Source of the DNA: Asaia lannensis NBRC 102526
Lineage (GTDB): Bacteria > Pseudomonadota > Alphaproteobacteria > Acetobacterales > Acetobacteraceae
Direction: 5' to 3'
Assembly (NCBI RefSeq): GCF_024054035.1
Contig: NZ_JAMXQU010000014.1
Coordinates: 1 to 57,281, forward strand
DNA: 57,281 bases
Below are positions 25,459 to 34,305 of the stretch, piece by piece. Under the pieces are notes generated by a model. That model searched no databases. It saw nothing but the letters and a program-made list of their open reading frames with translations, and was not told where the DNA came from. Made by a program: the position numbers and the translations under genes. The first letter of the stretch is position 1, and each line of letters starts with the position of its first letter.

Positions 25459-26514
25459 TCAGGCTGCGTGATCGAGCGTGGCCATATCGATGACAAAACG
25501 GTATTTCACGTCCGATTTGAGCATGCGCGCATAAGCATGTTCGATCTCGTCCATGGCGATCATCTCGATATCGGCCGTGATGCCGTGTTCGCCGCAGAAA
25601 TCGAGCATTTCCTGTGTCTCGGCGATGCCGCCGATCAGCGAGCCCGCAAAGTTACGGCGCTTCATGATGAGGCTGAACACCGCAACGGGTAGTGGTTGTT
25701 CGGGGGCACCGACCTGAACCAGTGTGCCATCGCGCTTGAGCAGATTGAGATACGTATTGATATCGTGCTCTGCCGCAACGGCATCGAGAATGAAATCGAA
25801 CCGGCCGGCTTCACGGGCCATCGCGTCTGCATCTTTCGACAGCACGACCTCATGGGCGCCGAGACGAATACCGTCCGCAACCTTGTTCTGCGATGTGGTG
25901 AAGAGCACCACTTCCGCCCCGAAAGCGCGCGCGAATTTCACGGCCATATGGCCAAGTCCACCCAGGCCGACAACACCCACGCGCTGACCCGGCCCGACCT
26001 TCCAGTGCTTGAGCGGCGAATAGGTGGTGATGCCTGCGCACAGAAGCGGCGCTACCGCGGCGAGATCGAGGTTTTCAGGCACCTTGAGAACGAAAGCCTG
26101 ATCGACGACAACGGCTTTCGAATAGCCACCGAAGGTTATACCACGTCCCTGTCGATCTTCGCCGTTATAGGTGCCGACAAAGCCCTCTTCGCAATACTGC
26201 TCGAGACCTTCCTTGCAGCTCGGGCATTCGCGACAGGAATCGACCATACAGCCCACACCGACGAGATCGCCCACCTTGAAGCGGGACACCGAGGCGCCTG
26301 TTTCGCTTACGCGCCCCACGATTTCATGTCCGGGAACGCAGGGGTAAATCGTGTTGTGCCACTCGTTGCGTGCCTGATGGATGTCTGAATGGCACACGCC
26401 GCAATAGAGAATGTCGATTTTGACATCGTCCGGACCGGTATCGCGTCGTTCGAACTGGAATGGGGAAAGTTTGTCTGAAGCGCTCTGCGCGCCATATCCG
26501 ACACAGGATAGCAT
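25459..26514 (-). CDS. zinc-dependent NAD(P) alcohol dehydrogenase (YahK/CAD-like)
   Basis: 351 residues from the ATG at 26514 (MLSCVGYGAQ) with GGAGATCC upstream. MDR-family marks: catalytic zinc region YCGVCHSDIH (37-46) and PGHE (61-64), a structural zinc cysteine cluster (SCRECPSCKEGLEQYC), and nucleotide fold GVVGLGGLGHMAVKFA. This subgroup reduces aldehydes to alcohols with NADPH, typically with broad substrate range; the substrate here is unknown. It could act on an aldehyde related to the tetritol genes, but it has its own promoter region and no shared operon. Confidence 0.92.
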   Translation of the reverse strand: MLSCVGYGAQSASDKLSPFQFERRDTGPDDVKIDILYCGVCHSDIHQARNEWHNTIYPCVPGHEIVGRVSETGASVSRFKVGDLVGVGCMVDSCRECPSCKEGLEQYCEEGFVGTYNGEDRQGRGITFGGYSKAVVVDQAFVLKVPENLDLAAVAPLLCAGITTYSPLKHWKVGPGQRVGVVGLGGLGHMAVKFARAFGAEVVLFTTSQNKVADGIRLGAHEVVLSKDADAMAREAGRFDFILDAVAAEHDINTYLNLLKRDGTLVQVGAPEQPLPVAVFSLIMKRRNFAGSLIGGIAETQEMLDFCGEHGITADIEMIAMDEIEHAYARMLKSDVKYRFVIDMATLDHAA

Positions 26515-26551
26515 CGTGGATCTCCGTCTTGGCTTGCGGCGTTGAAACGGC

Positions 26552-26587
26552 AAATGCCGCAAGACCCTGTCGGTCATTGCGGCATTT
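26552..26587 (-). terminator. probable terminator of the czcCBA-type operon
   Basis: AAATGCCGCA (26552-26561) and TGCGGCATTT (26578-26587) are exact complements forming a 10-bp stem 43 bases after the efflux pump stop and upstream of the alcohol dehydrogenase start. The U tract is short, so strength is uncertain. Confidence 0.55.
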
Positions 26588-26630
26588 ATGTCGAAGCCTG
26601 TCAAATCAACGTCGTGATGCCGGGGTGGTT

Positions 26631-29600
26631 TCAGTCCTGCTGTGTCGCACCGACAGGACGCCGCGCTTTCTTCTCACGCCAAGCGGAGAGGCTGATATAG
26701 AGTGTGGGAAGTACGAGCAGCGTAAGCGCGGTGCACGAGATGAGCCCCCCGATAACGACTGTGGCCAGTGGTTTTTCGACTTCGGCGCCCTCGCTCATTG
26801 AAAATGCCATGGGAAAAAAGCCGAGACAGGCGACCGTCGCTGTGGCCATGACAGGGCGAAAGCGCTCGCGTGCCGAGGTAACGGCGGCTTTGATCGCATC
26901 GAGCCCGGCCAGGCGCTTGTCTCTGATATAGGCGATCAGAACGACGCCATTGAGCGTGGCTACGCCGAACAGGGCGATGAACCCGATCCCTGCCGAAATA
27001 CTGAATGGCATGCCGCGCACCCAGAGGGCGATGATCCCACCGGTTGCGGCAAAAGGCAGATTGACGAAGACGAGTGCCGCCAGCCAGACATCGCCAAGGG
27101 CGAGGATCAGCAGACAGAAGATCAGCACCAGTGTGATTGGCACGACGACCTCAAGTCGGGCCACCGCCGTCTGGAGATTGCGGAACTGCCCGCTCCATTC
27201 AATGCGATAGCCGGGCGGCAGCTTGATCTGTGTCTTGACGGCTTGCTGGGCTTCCTGAACGAACGAGCTCAGGTCGCGCCCGCGCACATTGGCCTGGACC
27301 ATCATGCGCCGCTCGCCCTGATTGCGCCGGATTGCCGCAGGACCATCGCGCAGGGTGATATCCGCGACCTGATCGAGACGTACCGTGTGATCGTCACGCG
27401 TGAGTACGGGAAGCAGTTTGATATCCGCCAGATCGTCCCGTGCCTCTGCCATGATGCGCACTTCGGTAGGGATGAGCGCGTCCTGCAACGAGACGGGCGG
27501 TCCGACATGGCCTCCAATGGACTCCACAACGTCCAGCACTTCAGACGTATCGACGTTCAGACGGGCGGCAGCCGTACGATCCACATCGATGTGAAGATAG
27601 GGGATCGTCCCGACATCCTGCGGCGCCACGTCTGCTGCACCGGGCACGCTATCGACCACACGTGCGGCATCTGCAGCAAGGCGCATGAGCGTGTCGATGT
27701 CCGGCCCGTAGATGCCAATCGCAATCTGCGAGCGCACGCCGGATTGCAGATCGTCCATACGCATCTGGATGGGCTGGCTCCACGAGTAGAGCGATCCGGG
27801 GTTGTTCTTGCGCAGTGCCGCGTCGAACGCCCTGATCAGCCCCTCCTGCGATGTAGCGGTTTTCCATTCCGAGCGCGGCTTGAGCAGAACATAGGTATCC
27901 GATTGCTCGCCGCCCTGGGGATCGGTGGGAATGGCTGACGTACCGCTGTTGCTGACCAGCATTCTGATATCGGGAAACTGCCTGAGTGTTTTCTCGATCT
28001 GCTGGATGGACCGTAGCGAGGCATCGAGCGAAATGCCCGGCAGACGGGTGGAGGTCACGATGAGATCGCCCTCCTGAAGCTGGGGAATGAATTCGCCACC
28101 GAGGTGCGTGGTCAGGCCCAGAGAAACGACAAGAATAACAAGGGCGATAGCGATCACCTTGCGCGTGTTGTCCATGCACCAGCGTGAAGCCGGAGCGAAG
28201 CCGCGCCTGAGAAACCTGATAAAGAACGTATCGTGTTCGGTGCCGGAAAGCGCGTTGTCCTGACCATGCTCGTCAGCACTCTGTTCTGCACCCTGCCCAT
28301 CGATCTTATTGCCTGCTGCCTCGCGCGCCGGTCCGTGCGCAACATGAGGTTTGATCTTCATGATCAGTGCCGAGAACGCCGGTACTGCAACCAGCGCATA
28401 GATCAGCGATGCGACGAGAGCGAGAATGACCGTCTGCGCCATGGGCCTGAACATGCGCCCTTCAACGCCCTCAAGCGTCAGTACCGGCAGATAGACCATG
28501 ATGATAATGAGAATGGCGAAAATGACCGGGCGCGCGACAGAGGCGACGGTATCGGCGATACGACGCGTCAGCGGCACATTGGCTGCTGCCTGACTGGACA
28601 GAACGCTTTCGACAATCACGAGGGCGCTATCGACCACCATGCCGAAATCGATTGCACCGAGGCTCAGCAGATTGGCTGAAATCCCGAGATGACGCATGCC
28701 AACCATGGCCGCAACCAGAGAAAACGGAATGACGGAGATAATGACCAGTGAGGCACGCCAGTCGCCTATTACGACCAGCAGAACGATCAAGACCAGCAGA
28801 GCGCCAAGAAGCAGGTTTTCCTTGACGGTGTGAATGGTGACATCGGTTAGTGTGGCGCGGCTGTAATAGGGTTCGAGGCTCACGCCTGCTGGCAGGGTCG
28901 AGACGATCTGAGGCAGGGCCTTCTCGATGCGCGCGAGCGTGGCTTTGGCATTGGCCCCCTGCTGAAGCAGGATCACGGCATTGACGATTTCGCCCTCGCC
29001 ATCACGCGTGACGCCGCCCAGACGGGGCAGTCGTCCTTCGCGCACGGTGCCGACATCGCGCACATGCACGACACCGCCATTGGGCATGCTGCGCACCTGA
29101 ACCTCGCCCAGCTCGTGCAGGCTGTCTATGAGCGAGCGGCCGACGATGATCTGCTGTTCGTCATTATGCTCGATCCATGCGCCACCCGCAGCCTCGTTGT
29201 CACGATCGACAGCGTTGAAGACATCCGAGACCGAGACCTGGAACTGCCTGAGCGCCATGGGGTTGAGGGCAACCTGATAGGTCTGCGACGCACCACCATT
29301 GATATTGACGTCGATCACCCCCGGAATGAGGCGCAGCTTCGGCACCACGTTCCATGTCATGATACGATTGAGCGACGCCAGAGACTGACCCTTGCCATGG
29401 ATCTGGATCTGCATGATCTCGCCCATGCCGGTTGCCATGGGGCCCATGCTGATGGCAATATTGCGTACCGATACAGCCGCCCGCGCCTGATCGAGACGCT
29501 GCGCCACCAGCTCGCGTGCCCTGTAGATGTCTGTTCCGTCGTCGAACTGGAGATAAAGCACTGAAACGCCCGTGCGCGACACCGAGCGCATGGAATCGAC

Positions 29601-29828
29601 ACCCACTATACCGGACATGACGGTTTCGATGGGGAAGGTCACCAGTCGCTCGACCTCTTCGGTCGGCAGACCGGGAGCCCGGACGCTGATAAGCACCTGA
29701 CGCGGCGATATATCCGGTACCGGTTCGACCGACAACGAGCGCAGGTCCGCAATCCCGGCGATCATGAGGAGCACGACCGCACCGAGTATGGCGGCGCGCC
29801 CCTTGAGAAGGGCGAGCATGAAACGCAT
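26631..29828 (-). CDS. heavy-metal efflux RND pump (CzcA/CusA type)
   Basis: 1065 residues, the inner-membrane pump of a tripartite metal efflux system. An N-terminal membrane helix, two large periplasmic loops and two groups of membrane segments are visible. The HME-class proton-relay motif is present as DFGMVVDSALVIVE, comparable to CzcA D402, D408 and E415. A hydrophilic linker rich in Gly, Gln and Asp (AAGNKIDGQGAEQSADEHG) separates the halves. It starts two bases after the fusion-protein stop. The metal (Co/Zn/Cd, Ni or Cu/Ag) cannot be decided from the sequence. Confidence 0.93.
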   Translation of the reverse strand: MRFMLALLKGRAAILGAVVLLMIAGIADLRSLSVEPVPDISPRQVLISVRAPGLPTEEVERLVTFPIETVMSGIVGVDSMRSVSRTGVSVLYLQFDDGTDIYRARELVAQRLDQARAAVSVRNIAISMGPMATGMGEIMQIQIHGKGQSLASLNRIMTWNVVPKLRLIPGVIDVNINGGASQTYQVALNPMALRQFQVSVSDVFNAVDRDNEAAGGAWIEHNDEQQIIVGRSLIDSLHELGEVQVRSMPNGGVVHVRDVGTVREGRLPRLGGVTRDGEGEIVNAVILLQQGANAKATLARIEKALPQIVSTLPAGVSLEPYYSRATLTDVTIHTVKENLLLGALLVLIVLLVVIGDWRASLVIISVIPFSLVAAMVGMRHLGISANLLSLGAIDFGMVVDSALVIVESVLSSQAAANVPLTRRIADTVASVARPVIFAILIIIMVYLPVLTLEGVEGRMFRPMAQTVILALVASLIYALVAVPAFSALIMKIKPHVAHGPAREAAGNKIDGQGAEQSADEHGQDNALSGTEHDTFFIRFLRRGFAPASRWCMDNTRKVIAIALVILVVSLGLTTHLGGEFIPQLQEGDLIVTSTRLPGISLDASLRSIQQIEKTLRQFPDIRMLVSNSGTSAIPTDPQGGEQSDTYVLLKPRSEWKTATSQEGLIRAFDAALRKNNPGSLYSWSQPIQMRMDDLQSGVRSQIAIGIYGPDIDTLMRLAADAARVVDSVPGAADVAPQDVGTIPYLHIDVDRTAAARLNVDTSEVLDVVESIGGHVGPPVSLQDALIPTEVRIMAEARDDLADIKLLPVLTRDDHTVRLDQVADITLRDGPAAIRRNQGERRMMVQANVRGRDLSSFVQEAQQAVKTQIKLPPGYRIEWSGQFRNLQTAVARLEVVVPITLVLIFCLLILALGDVWLAALVFVNLPFAATGGIIALWVRGMPFSISAGIGFIALFGVATLNGVVLIAYIRDKRLAGLDAIKAAVTSARERFRPVMATATVACLGFFPMAFSMSEGAEVEKPLATVVIGGLISCTALTLLVLPTLYISLSAWREKKARRPVGATQQD

Positions 29829-29830
29829 GA

Positions 29831-31042
29831 TTACTGGCCGCCCTCACCGTGATTGGGTTCGGGTGCGAGAAGTGCCTGGGATTTCAGCACGAAACTGCCA
29901 TCTGTCACGACAGTCTCCCCGGGTTTGAGCCCTTTGGTGACGATGATGGTCCCGTCGAGTTCCGGGCCAGTCGAGACCTTTCTGGCCTCGTAATGCGTAT
30001 CGTCGATACGAACGAAAACGCAGGGCTGGCTGCCGATTGTCTGGATTGCCGTCGCAGGCAGGCTCGTTCCGTGAACCAGTTCCGATGAAAAGAGCCTCGT
30101 CTTGACCAGCATGTCAGGCCTGAGCTGACGTTTTGCGTTCTCTACAAGGCTGCGCACCAGAACATGGCGCGTCATCGGGTCCACGCTGCCCTCGATCAGA
30201 TCGATACGCGATGCGATCGGCTGGGCATCGGGCGCGGGCCATGTCAGCTGTCGGCCGCCCCGACTCAAATGGGTCGCCTGTTGCTCACCGACCTGCGAAA
30301 CCACCCAGACATGGGAAAGATCGTCAATTTCAACGGCAGGGGCAGCACGTCCCGATACTTCCTCCCCCACGCCTACCGTTATCCTGTTTACGATCCCGTC
30401 GATGGGGGAAATAACGGAGGAATGAAGCCCCTCGGTTTTCTCTGACGATGAGGAAAAACGGGCGAGGCGCTCACGCTCGTTCTGGACAATCGCCTGGCTG
30501 CGTTTGACCGTGCCCTCGGCATCCTGCAATCGCGAACGCCGTCGCTGTGCTTCGCCCTGTGACACCGCGCCCCCCTGGAGGGAGCGCGCCCTGTCATAGG
30601 AGAGGCGTGCATCGTCACGCAGGGCCTTGGCCTGTTGCAGGGCGGCCTCGGCCGAGAGCAGGCGCTGATGCGCATCGCTGAGACTGAAATCGTCATAGGT
30701 GAACAACACCTGACCCTTGCTCACAACCTCACCCGGCGTGACCAGAACAGTCTGAACACGTCCCTGCCCTACCGGATGAATGCGTGCACTGCGTCTGTCA
30801 TCCTGATCGATATAGGCTGGAACATCGACATGGGGTGGCAGTGCGCCAGCTTTGGTGATGGCCGTGTGGATATTCTCATGCGAGAGCGCCTCGCGCGAAA
30901 TCACGATGGGCGCTTTCGGCCAGCTGCCGCCCATCTGGGCAAAAGCGGGACCAGGGAGAAAAACGCTTGAGGAGAGAACCGCACAGGCAAGCAGGGTTGC
31001 GATGTGTGCGGGCCGAGGCCTGAGGACAGAGCGATATATCAT
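29831..31042 (-). CDS. periplasmic adaptor of the metal efflux pump (HlyD/CzcB type)
   Basis: 403 residues from the ATG at 31042, which overlaps the outer-membrane gene stop as ATGA. Signal peptide or anchor near the N-terminus (ATLLACAVLSSSVFLPGPAFA), then a biotinyl-lipoyl-like segment, a helical coiled-coil hairpin (about 120-205: SAEAALQQAKALRDDARLSY and following) and beta-barrel domains. It connects the RND pump to the outer-membrane channel. No His-rich metal-binding tail is present. Confidence 0.9.
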   Translation of the reverse strand: MIYRSVLRPRPAHIATLLACAVLSSSVFLPGPAFAQMGGSWPKAPIVISREALSHENIHTAITKAGALPPHVDVPAYIDQDDRRSARIHPVGQGRVQTVLVTPGEVVSKGQVLFTYDDFSLSDAHQRLLSAEAALQQAKALRDDARLSYDRARSLQGGAVSQGEAQRRRSRLQDAEGTVKRSQAIVQNERERLARFSSSSEKTEGLHSSVISPIDGIVNRITVGVGEEVSGRAAPAVEIDDLSHVWVVSQVGEQQATHLSRGGRQLTWPAPDAQPIASRIDLIEGSVDPMTRHVLVRSLVENAKRQLRPDMLVKTRLFSSELVHGTSLPATAIQTIGSQPCVFVRIDDTHYEARKVSTGPELDGTIIVTKGLKPGETVVTDGSFVLKSQALLAPEPNHGEGGQ

Positions 31043-32325
31043 GGGTAGTTCCCGGCCATCAGGCTCATTCTTATCATTGCCGCGTGCCAAATGACGTCAG
31101 CTTCGGCGCTTCTCTGTCCGGCTTCGAGAGCCGCGCGCCGCGCACGCAGATATTCGATGACCGGTGTCTCGCCCACACTCCAGGCGTGTTCGAGGTCATG
31201 GGCGCGTGAATCGAGAGCGTGGCGGGCGGAGGACGCGCTACGGAGCATGGTCAGGGCGGAACTGAGACTGGCGCGTGTCTGACGATATTCGGTTTTGACC
31301 TTGCGCTGGGCGAGAATGGCGTCGCGCTCTGCGGCGCCCATGGCCTTGACCTCTTTCATGACGATAGGCGTGTTTCTGGCCTCGCTAGGGAGCGCCATGG
31401 AGAACTGCACACCGACCTGCGTGTCCCACGGACTGCCGTACTGCCCCTGTTTGACAACCTGCACACCGAGTTGGGGATTGGGCATGTAGGAATGGCGGGC
31501 GAGCGTATAGGCCGCCTTGGCACTGCGCGATACGGCAGCAGCCATTTCGATACGTGGATCGCGCGCCGGGTCGAGGCTCAGGTTCTGTGTTCGCAGCATG
31601 CGTCCGTCGAGTGAGAGGATATCCGGAATTTCATCCGTGCCCGTCAGGGCTTCCAGTTCGGCGCGGGCATTCTCGAGCGCCTGTTCGGACTGCGCGATCT
31701 GGGCATCGAAATCCGCTTTTTCGCCGACAACTGCATCGAAATCGGCTGCCGCGATTTCCCCGGCGCGCAGGCCCTGATGCGAGCTTTGAACAACGCGTTC
31801 GAGCAGATCGCTTGTCGCCCGCAGATTGCCGATTTTTTTTTGCAAAAGCGTGGCGCTGCTGGCCAGATCGAGCAGGCGTACGGCGCTGAGAAGGTGCTGG
31901 ACCTTGATGCGGGCTTTTGCCACTTCCTCGTCAGCGAGGGCATTCTTTACCGTCGCGGTACCCTGTCCCGGCAGCCACAGGGGCAGACTGATGCTGCCCT
32001 GATAGGTCGTGTAGCCAAGATTGGTGCCGATGAAATGATCGTCGAGATACTGTCCGGCGATGATCGGGCCTTCGGGGAACCACGACTGGGCGGCCCGCGC
32101 ATTTTTGTGTGAGGCCGTGGCATCGATGGAGTAGGATGTGTTGGCCGGATCGCGATCCCAGGCAAGCTGGATCGCCTCATGAAAACTCTCCGCGTGACCG
32201 GTCGGCATGAAACCGATTGTCGCGAGGAAGAGGAAAGCGCCTCGCCACAGGGGTATGGACCGGGTCGGACCATAAGGGGGCTTGCGGAGCGTTCGTGCCG
32301 CGATGGACCTGAGAATCTCTGACAT
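31039..32325 (-). CDS. outer-membrane efflux channel (CzcC/TolC family)
   Basis: 428 residues from the ATG at 32325 (MSEILRSIAARTL); longer readings to 32424 are possible. It has an export signal (LWRGAFLFLATIGFMPTGHAES) and two repeats of long amphipathic helices typical of TolC-family channels. It is the first gene of the czcCBA-type operon, coupled to the adaptor gene by a four-base overlap. The AT-rich stretch at 32380-32400 is the likely promoter area. Confidence 0.88.
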   Translation of the reverse strand: MSEILRSIAARTLRKPPYGPTRSIPLWRGAFLFLATIGFMPTGHAESFHEAIQLAWDRDPANTSYSIDATASHKNARAAQSWFPEGPIIAGQYLDDHFIGTNLGYTTYQGSISLPLWLPGQGTATVKNALADEEVAKARIKVQHLLSAVRLLDLASSATLLQKKIGNLRATSDLLERVVQSSHQGLRAGEIAAADFDAVVGEKADFDAQIAQSEQALENARAELEALTGTDEIPDILSLDGRMLRTQNLSLDPARDPRIEMAAAVSRSAKAAYTLARHSYMPNPQLGVQVVKQGQYGSPWDTQVGVQFSMALPSEARNTPIVMKEVKAMGAAERDAILAQRKVKTEYRQTRASLSSALTMLRSASSARHALDSRAHDLEHAWSVGETPVIEYLRARRAALEAGQRSAEADVIWHAAMIRMSLMAGNYP

Positions 32326-32462
32326 GGTGCGCAATATTAGGCGCTTAACACGCGCAGTCCGCGACAAAACTTGGCTGGACAATAAATTAAATAATAAACC
32401 CGACATCGAACGGAAAGCCTGCATTCGAAGGCTTCCTGCTCCATGACGGGTTACTGGTCCGT

Positions 32463-32804
32463 TCAGTCGTCCAGCGGCTGAACGTGCGAGACCTTGCCGT
32501 AGCGATCGTAATAGATGATCGCATTGCCACGACGCTGTGCGTAGCCATCCGGCGTGCCGTCCGGGCGCTTGAACAGAATGCGGTTGGCATCCGGCTGTTC
32601 GGTTACCTTGTCGCCAGCAGGACGATATTTGAACATCGAGAAATCGGCTTCGGCCTTCGGCAGGGCCGATGAGCGGGCAAGCTGATGCATATCCGGCTTC
32701 TTCTTGCCGTCATCATCATCCTGCGCAGCTGCGAGTACCGGGGTCATGACGACCCCGATCCCGAGAGCGCAGAACATGGAGCGGTATAGTATGGACTGTC
32801 TCAT
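32463..32804 (-). CDS. small exported protein of unknown function
   Basis: 113 residues from the ATG at 32804 (MRQSILYRSMF) with AGGAAACCACC upstream. The N-terminus is a signal peptide ending near VLAAA; the mature part begins with the acidic-basic run QDDDDGKKKPD and ends with YYDRYGKVSHVQPLDD. I do not recognise a family. It lies 16 bases after the NodT-type gene in the same direction, so it is probably the last gene of the multidrug efflux operon and works in the periplasm. Confidence 0.7.
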   Translation of the reverse strand: MRQSILYRSMFCALGIGVVMTPVLAAAQDDDDGKKKPDMHQLARSSALPKAEADFSMFKYRPAGDKVTEQPDANRILFKRPDGTPDGYAQRRGNAIIYYDRYGKVSHVQPLDD

Positions 32805-32820
32805 CCGGTGGTTTCCTGTG

Positions 32821-34305
32821 TCAGCCTTTTCCTGGGGTTGAAGGCAGAGCTGCACTTGCGGCGACATCCGACGCGCTCCAGCCGCCTCCAAGGGCCCGAT
32901 AGAGCGTTACCAGATTCTGGTAACGCGCCAATTGCACGACGATCAGGCTTTGTTGAGCGTCATAGAGGCTGCGCTGCTGGGTAAGCGTCGTGAGATAGGG
33001 ATCGATACCCGTATTGTAGCGCATCATGGCAAGGTCATAGGCCTGCTTCGACGACTGCACCAGACCCTTCATATGTGCATCCTGCGCGAGATAGGTCTCA
33101 CGCGCCGTCAGGGCATCCGACACTTCCTTGAACGCGGTCTGAACCGTTTTCTCATAAGTGGCGATTTGCGCCAGACGCCGTGCCTTGCTGACCTTGAGGT
33201 TCCCCTCATTCTGGCCCCAGGTGAAAATAGGCAGCTCGATATTGGGCGAAACCGACCATGTCTGCGCACCCGGCGTGAACAGATGCCTGAACTGGAGCGA
33301 GCTGACGCCTTCCTGCGCTGTGAGCGTTACCTTGGGGAAGAAAGCAGCGCGTGCGGCACCGATATTGGCATTGGCCCCCATCAGCTTATGCTCTTCGGTT
33401 TGGATATCCGGCCTTTGCGCAATCAGGTCCGACGGCAGACCAGCCGGCAGATCGCTCAGCAATGTCTGTGCGCCGAAGGGCTGCGGTGGAGGCAGGGTGT
33501 CGGGCAGAGGGACGCCGACCAGAAGCTGGAGCTGATGCTCGTCCTGCGCCATCTGGCGTTCGTACTGCGCCTTGTTGCTTGCTGCCTGTTCGACCTGGGT
33601 CTGGGTCTGGGCCAGCGTCAGGGCATCGGCCTCGCCGTGATCGTATTTCATCTGTGTCAGTCTGAGCGTATCGCTCTGCGACGTCAGGGTCTGATTGGTC
33701 ACGCGAACGAGTTCACGGTCGGCCAGCCATTGCAGATAGGTATTGGCAACCTGCGAGACCGTACTGATCAGAACGGATTGCGCATTCATACGCGACCCAA
33801 GCAGTTCTTCGGCCTGCTGGCGGGACAGATTGCGAATGCGGCCGAAGAGATCGACCTCATACGACGAGAACCCGATCCCTAAGCCATAGTATCGCAGCAT
33901 CGAGGTGCTTCGACCGAGACCCGGTGCGAAGGAGAAGCCGGCGGTTTCGGACGGAGCGAGAAACTGTCCCTGCCCCGATACGCCGATAGGCGGAAACAGC
34001 GAGGCATGCTGCACATCGTAGCTGCCCTGCGCTTCCATGATCGCTGCAGCCTGACTGCGCAGATCGCGGTTGTTCTTCAGTGCAAGCTCGATCAGCGCAC
34101 GCAGACGCGCGTCGGTGAAGAAATGCTTCCACCCTATATCCGCCGCGGCCTGACCCTTGAGGGGCTGCGTACGACCTGAATCTGCCGGATAGCTGTTCTG
34201 CACCGGCTGGGTGGGGCGCTCGTATTTCGGTGCAAGATTGCACGAGGCGAGCATGGTGAACGCCATGAGGGCGCTCACCGATCTGGACTTGGTCATGAGG
34301 CTCAT
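32821..34305 (-). CDS. outer-membrane efflux lipoprotein (NodT/OprM family)
   Basis: 494 residues starting MSLMTKSRSVSALMAFTMLASC, with lipobox LASC giving a lipid-anchored N-terminal cysteine. Two homologous halves rich in long helices match the NodT/OprM outer-membrane factors. Its start overlaps the RND pump stop (ATGA). It provides the exit duct for the pump at 34302-37457. Confidence 0.93.
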   Translation of the reverse strand: MSLMTKSRSVSALMAFTMLASCNLAPKYERPTQPVQNSYPADSGRTQPLKGQAAADIGWKHFFTDARLRALIELALKNNRDLRSQAAAIMEAQGSYDVQHASLFPPIGVSGQGQFLAPSETAGFSFAPGLGRSTSMLRYYGLGIGFSSYEVDLFGRIRNLSRQQAEELLGSRMNAQSVLISTVSQVANTYLQWLADRELVRVTNQTLTSQSDTLRLTQMKYDHGEADALTLAQTQTQVEQAASNKAQYERQMAQDEHQLQLLVGVPLPDTLPPPQPFGAQTLLSDLPAGLPSDLIAQRPDIQTEEHKLMGANANIGAARAAFFPKVTLTAQEGVSSLQFRHLFTPGAQTWSVSPNIELPIFTWGQNEGNLKVSKARRLAQIATYEKTVQTAFKEVSDALTARETYLAQDAHMKGLVQSSKQAYDLAMMRYNTGIDPYLTTLTQQRSLYDAQQSLIVVQLARYQNLVTLYRALGGGWSASDVAASAALPSTPGKG

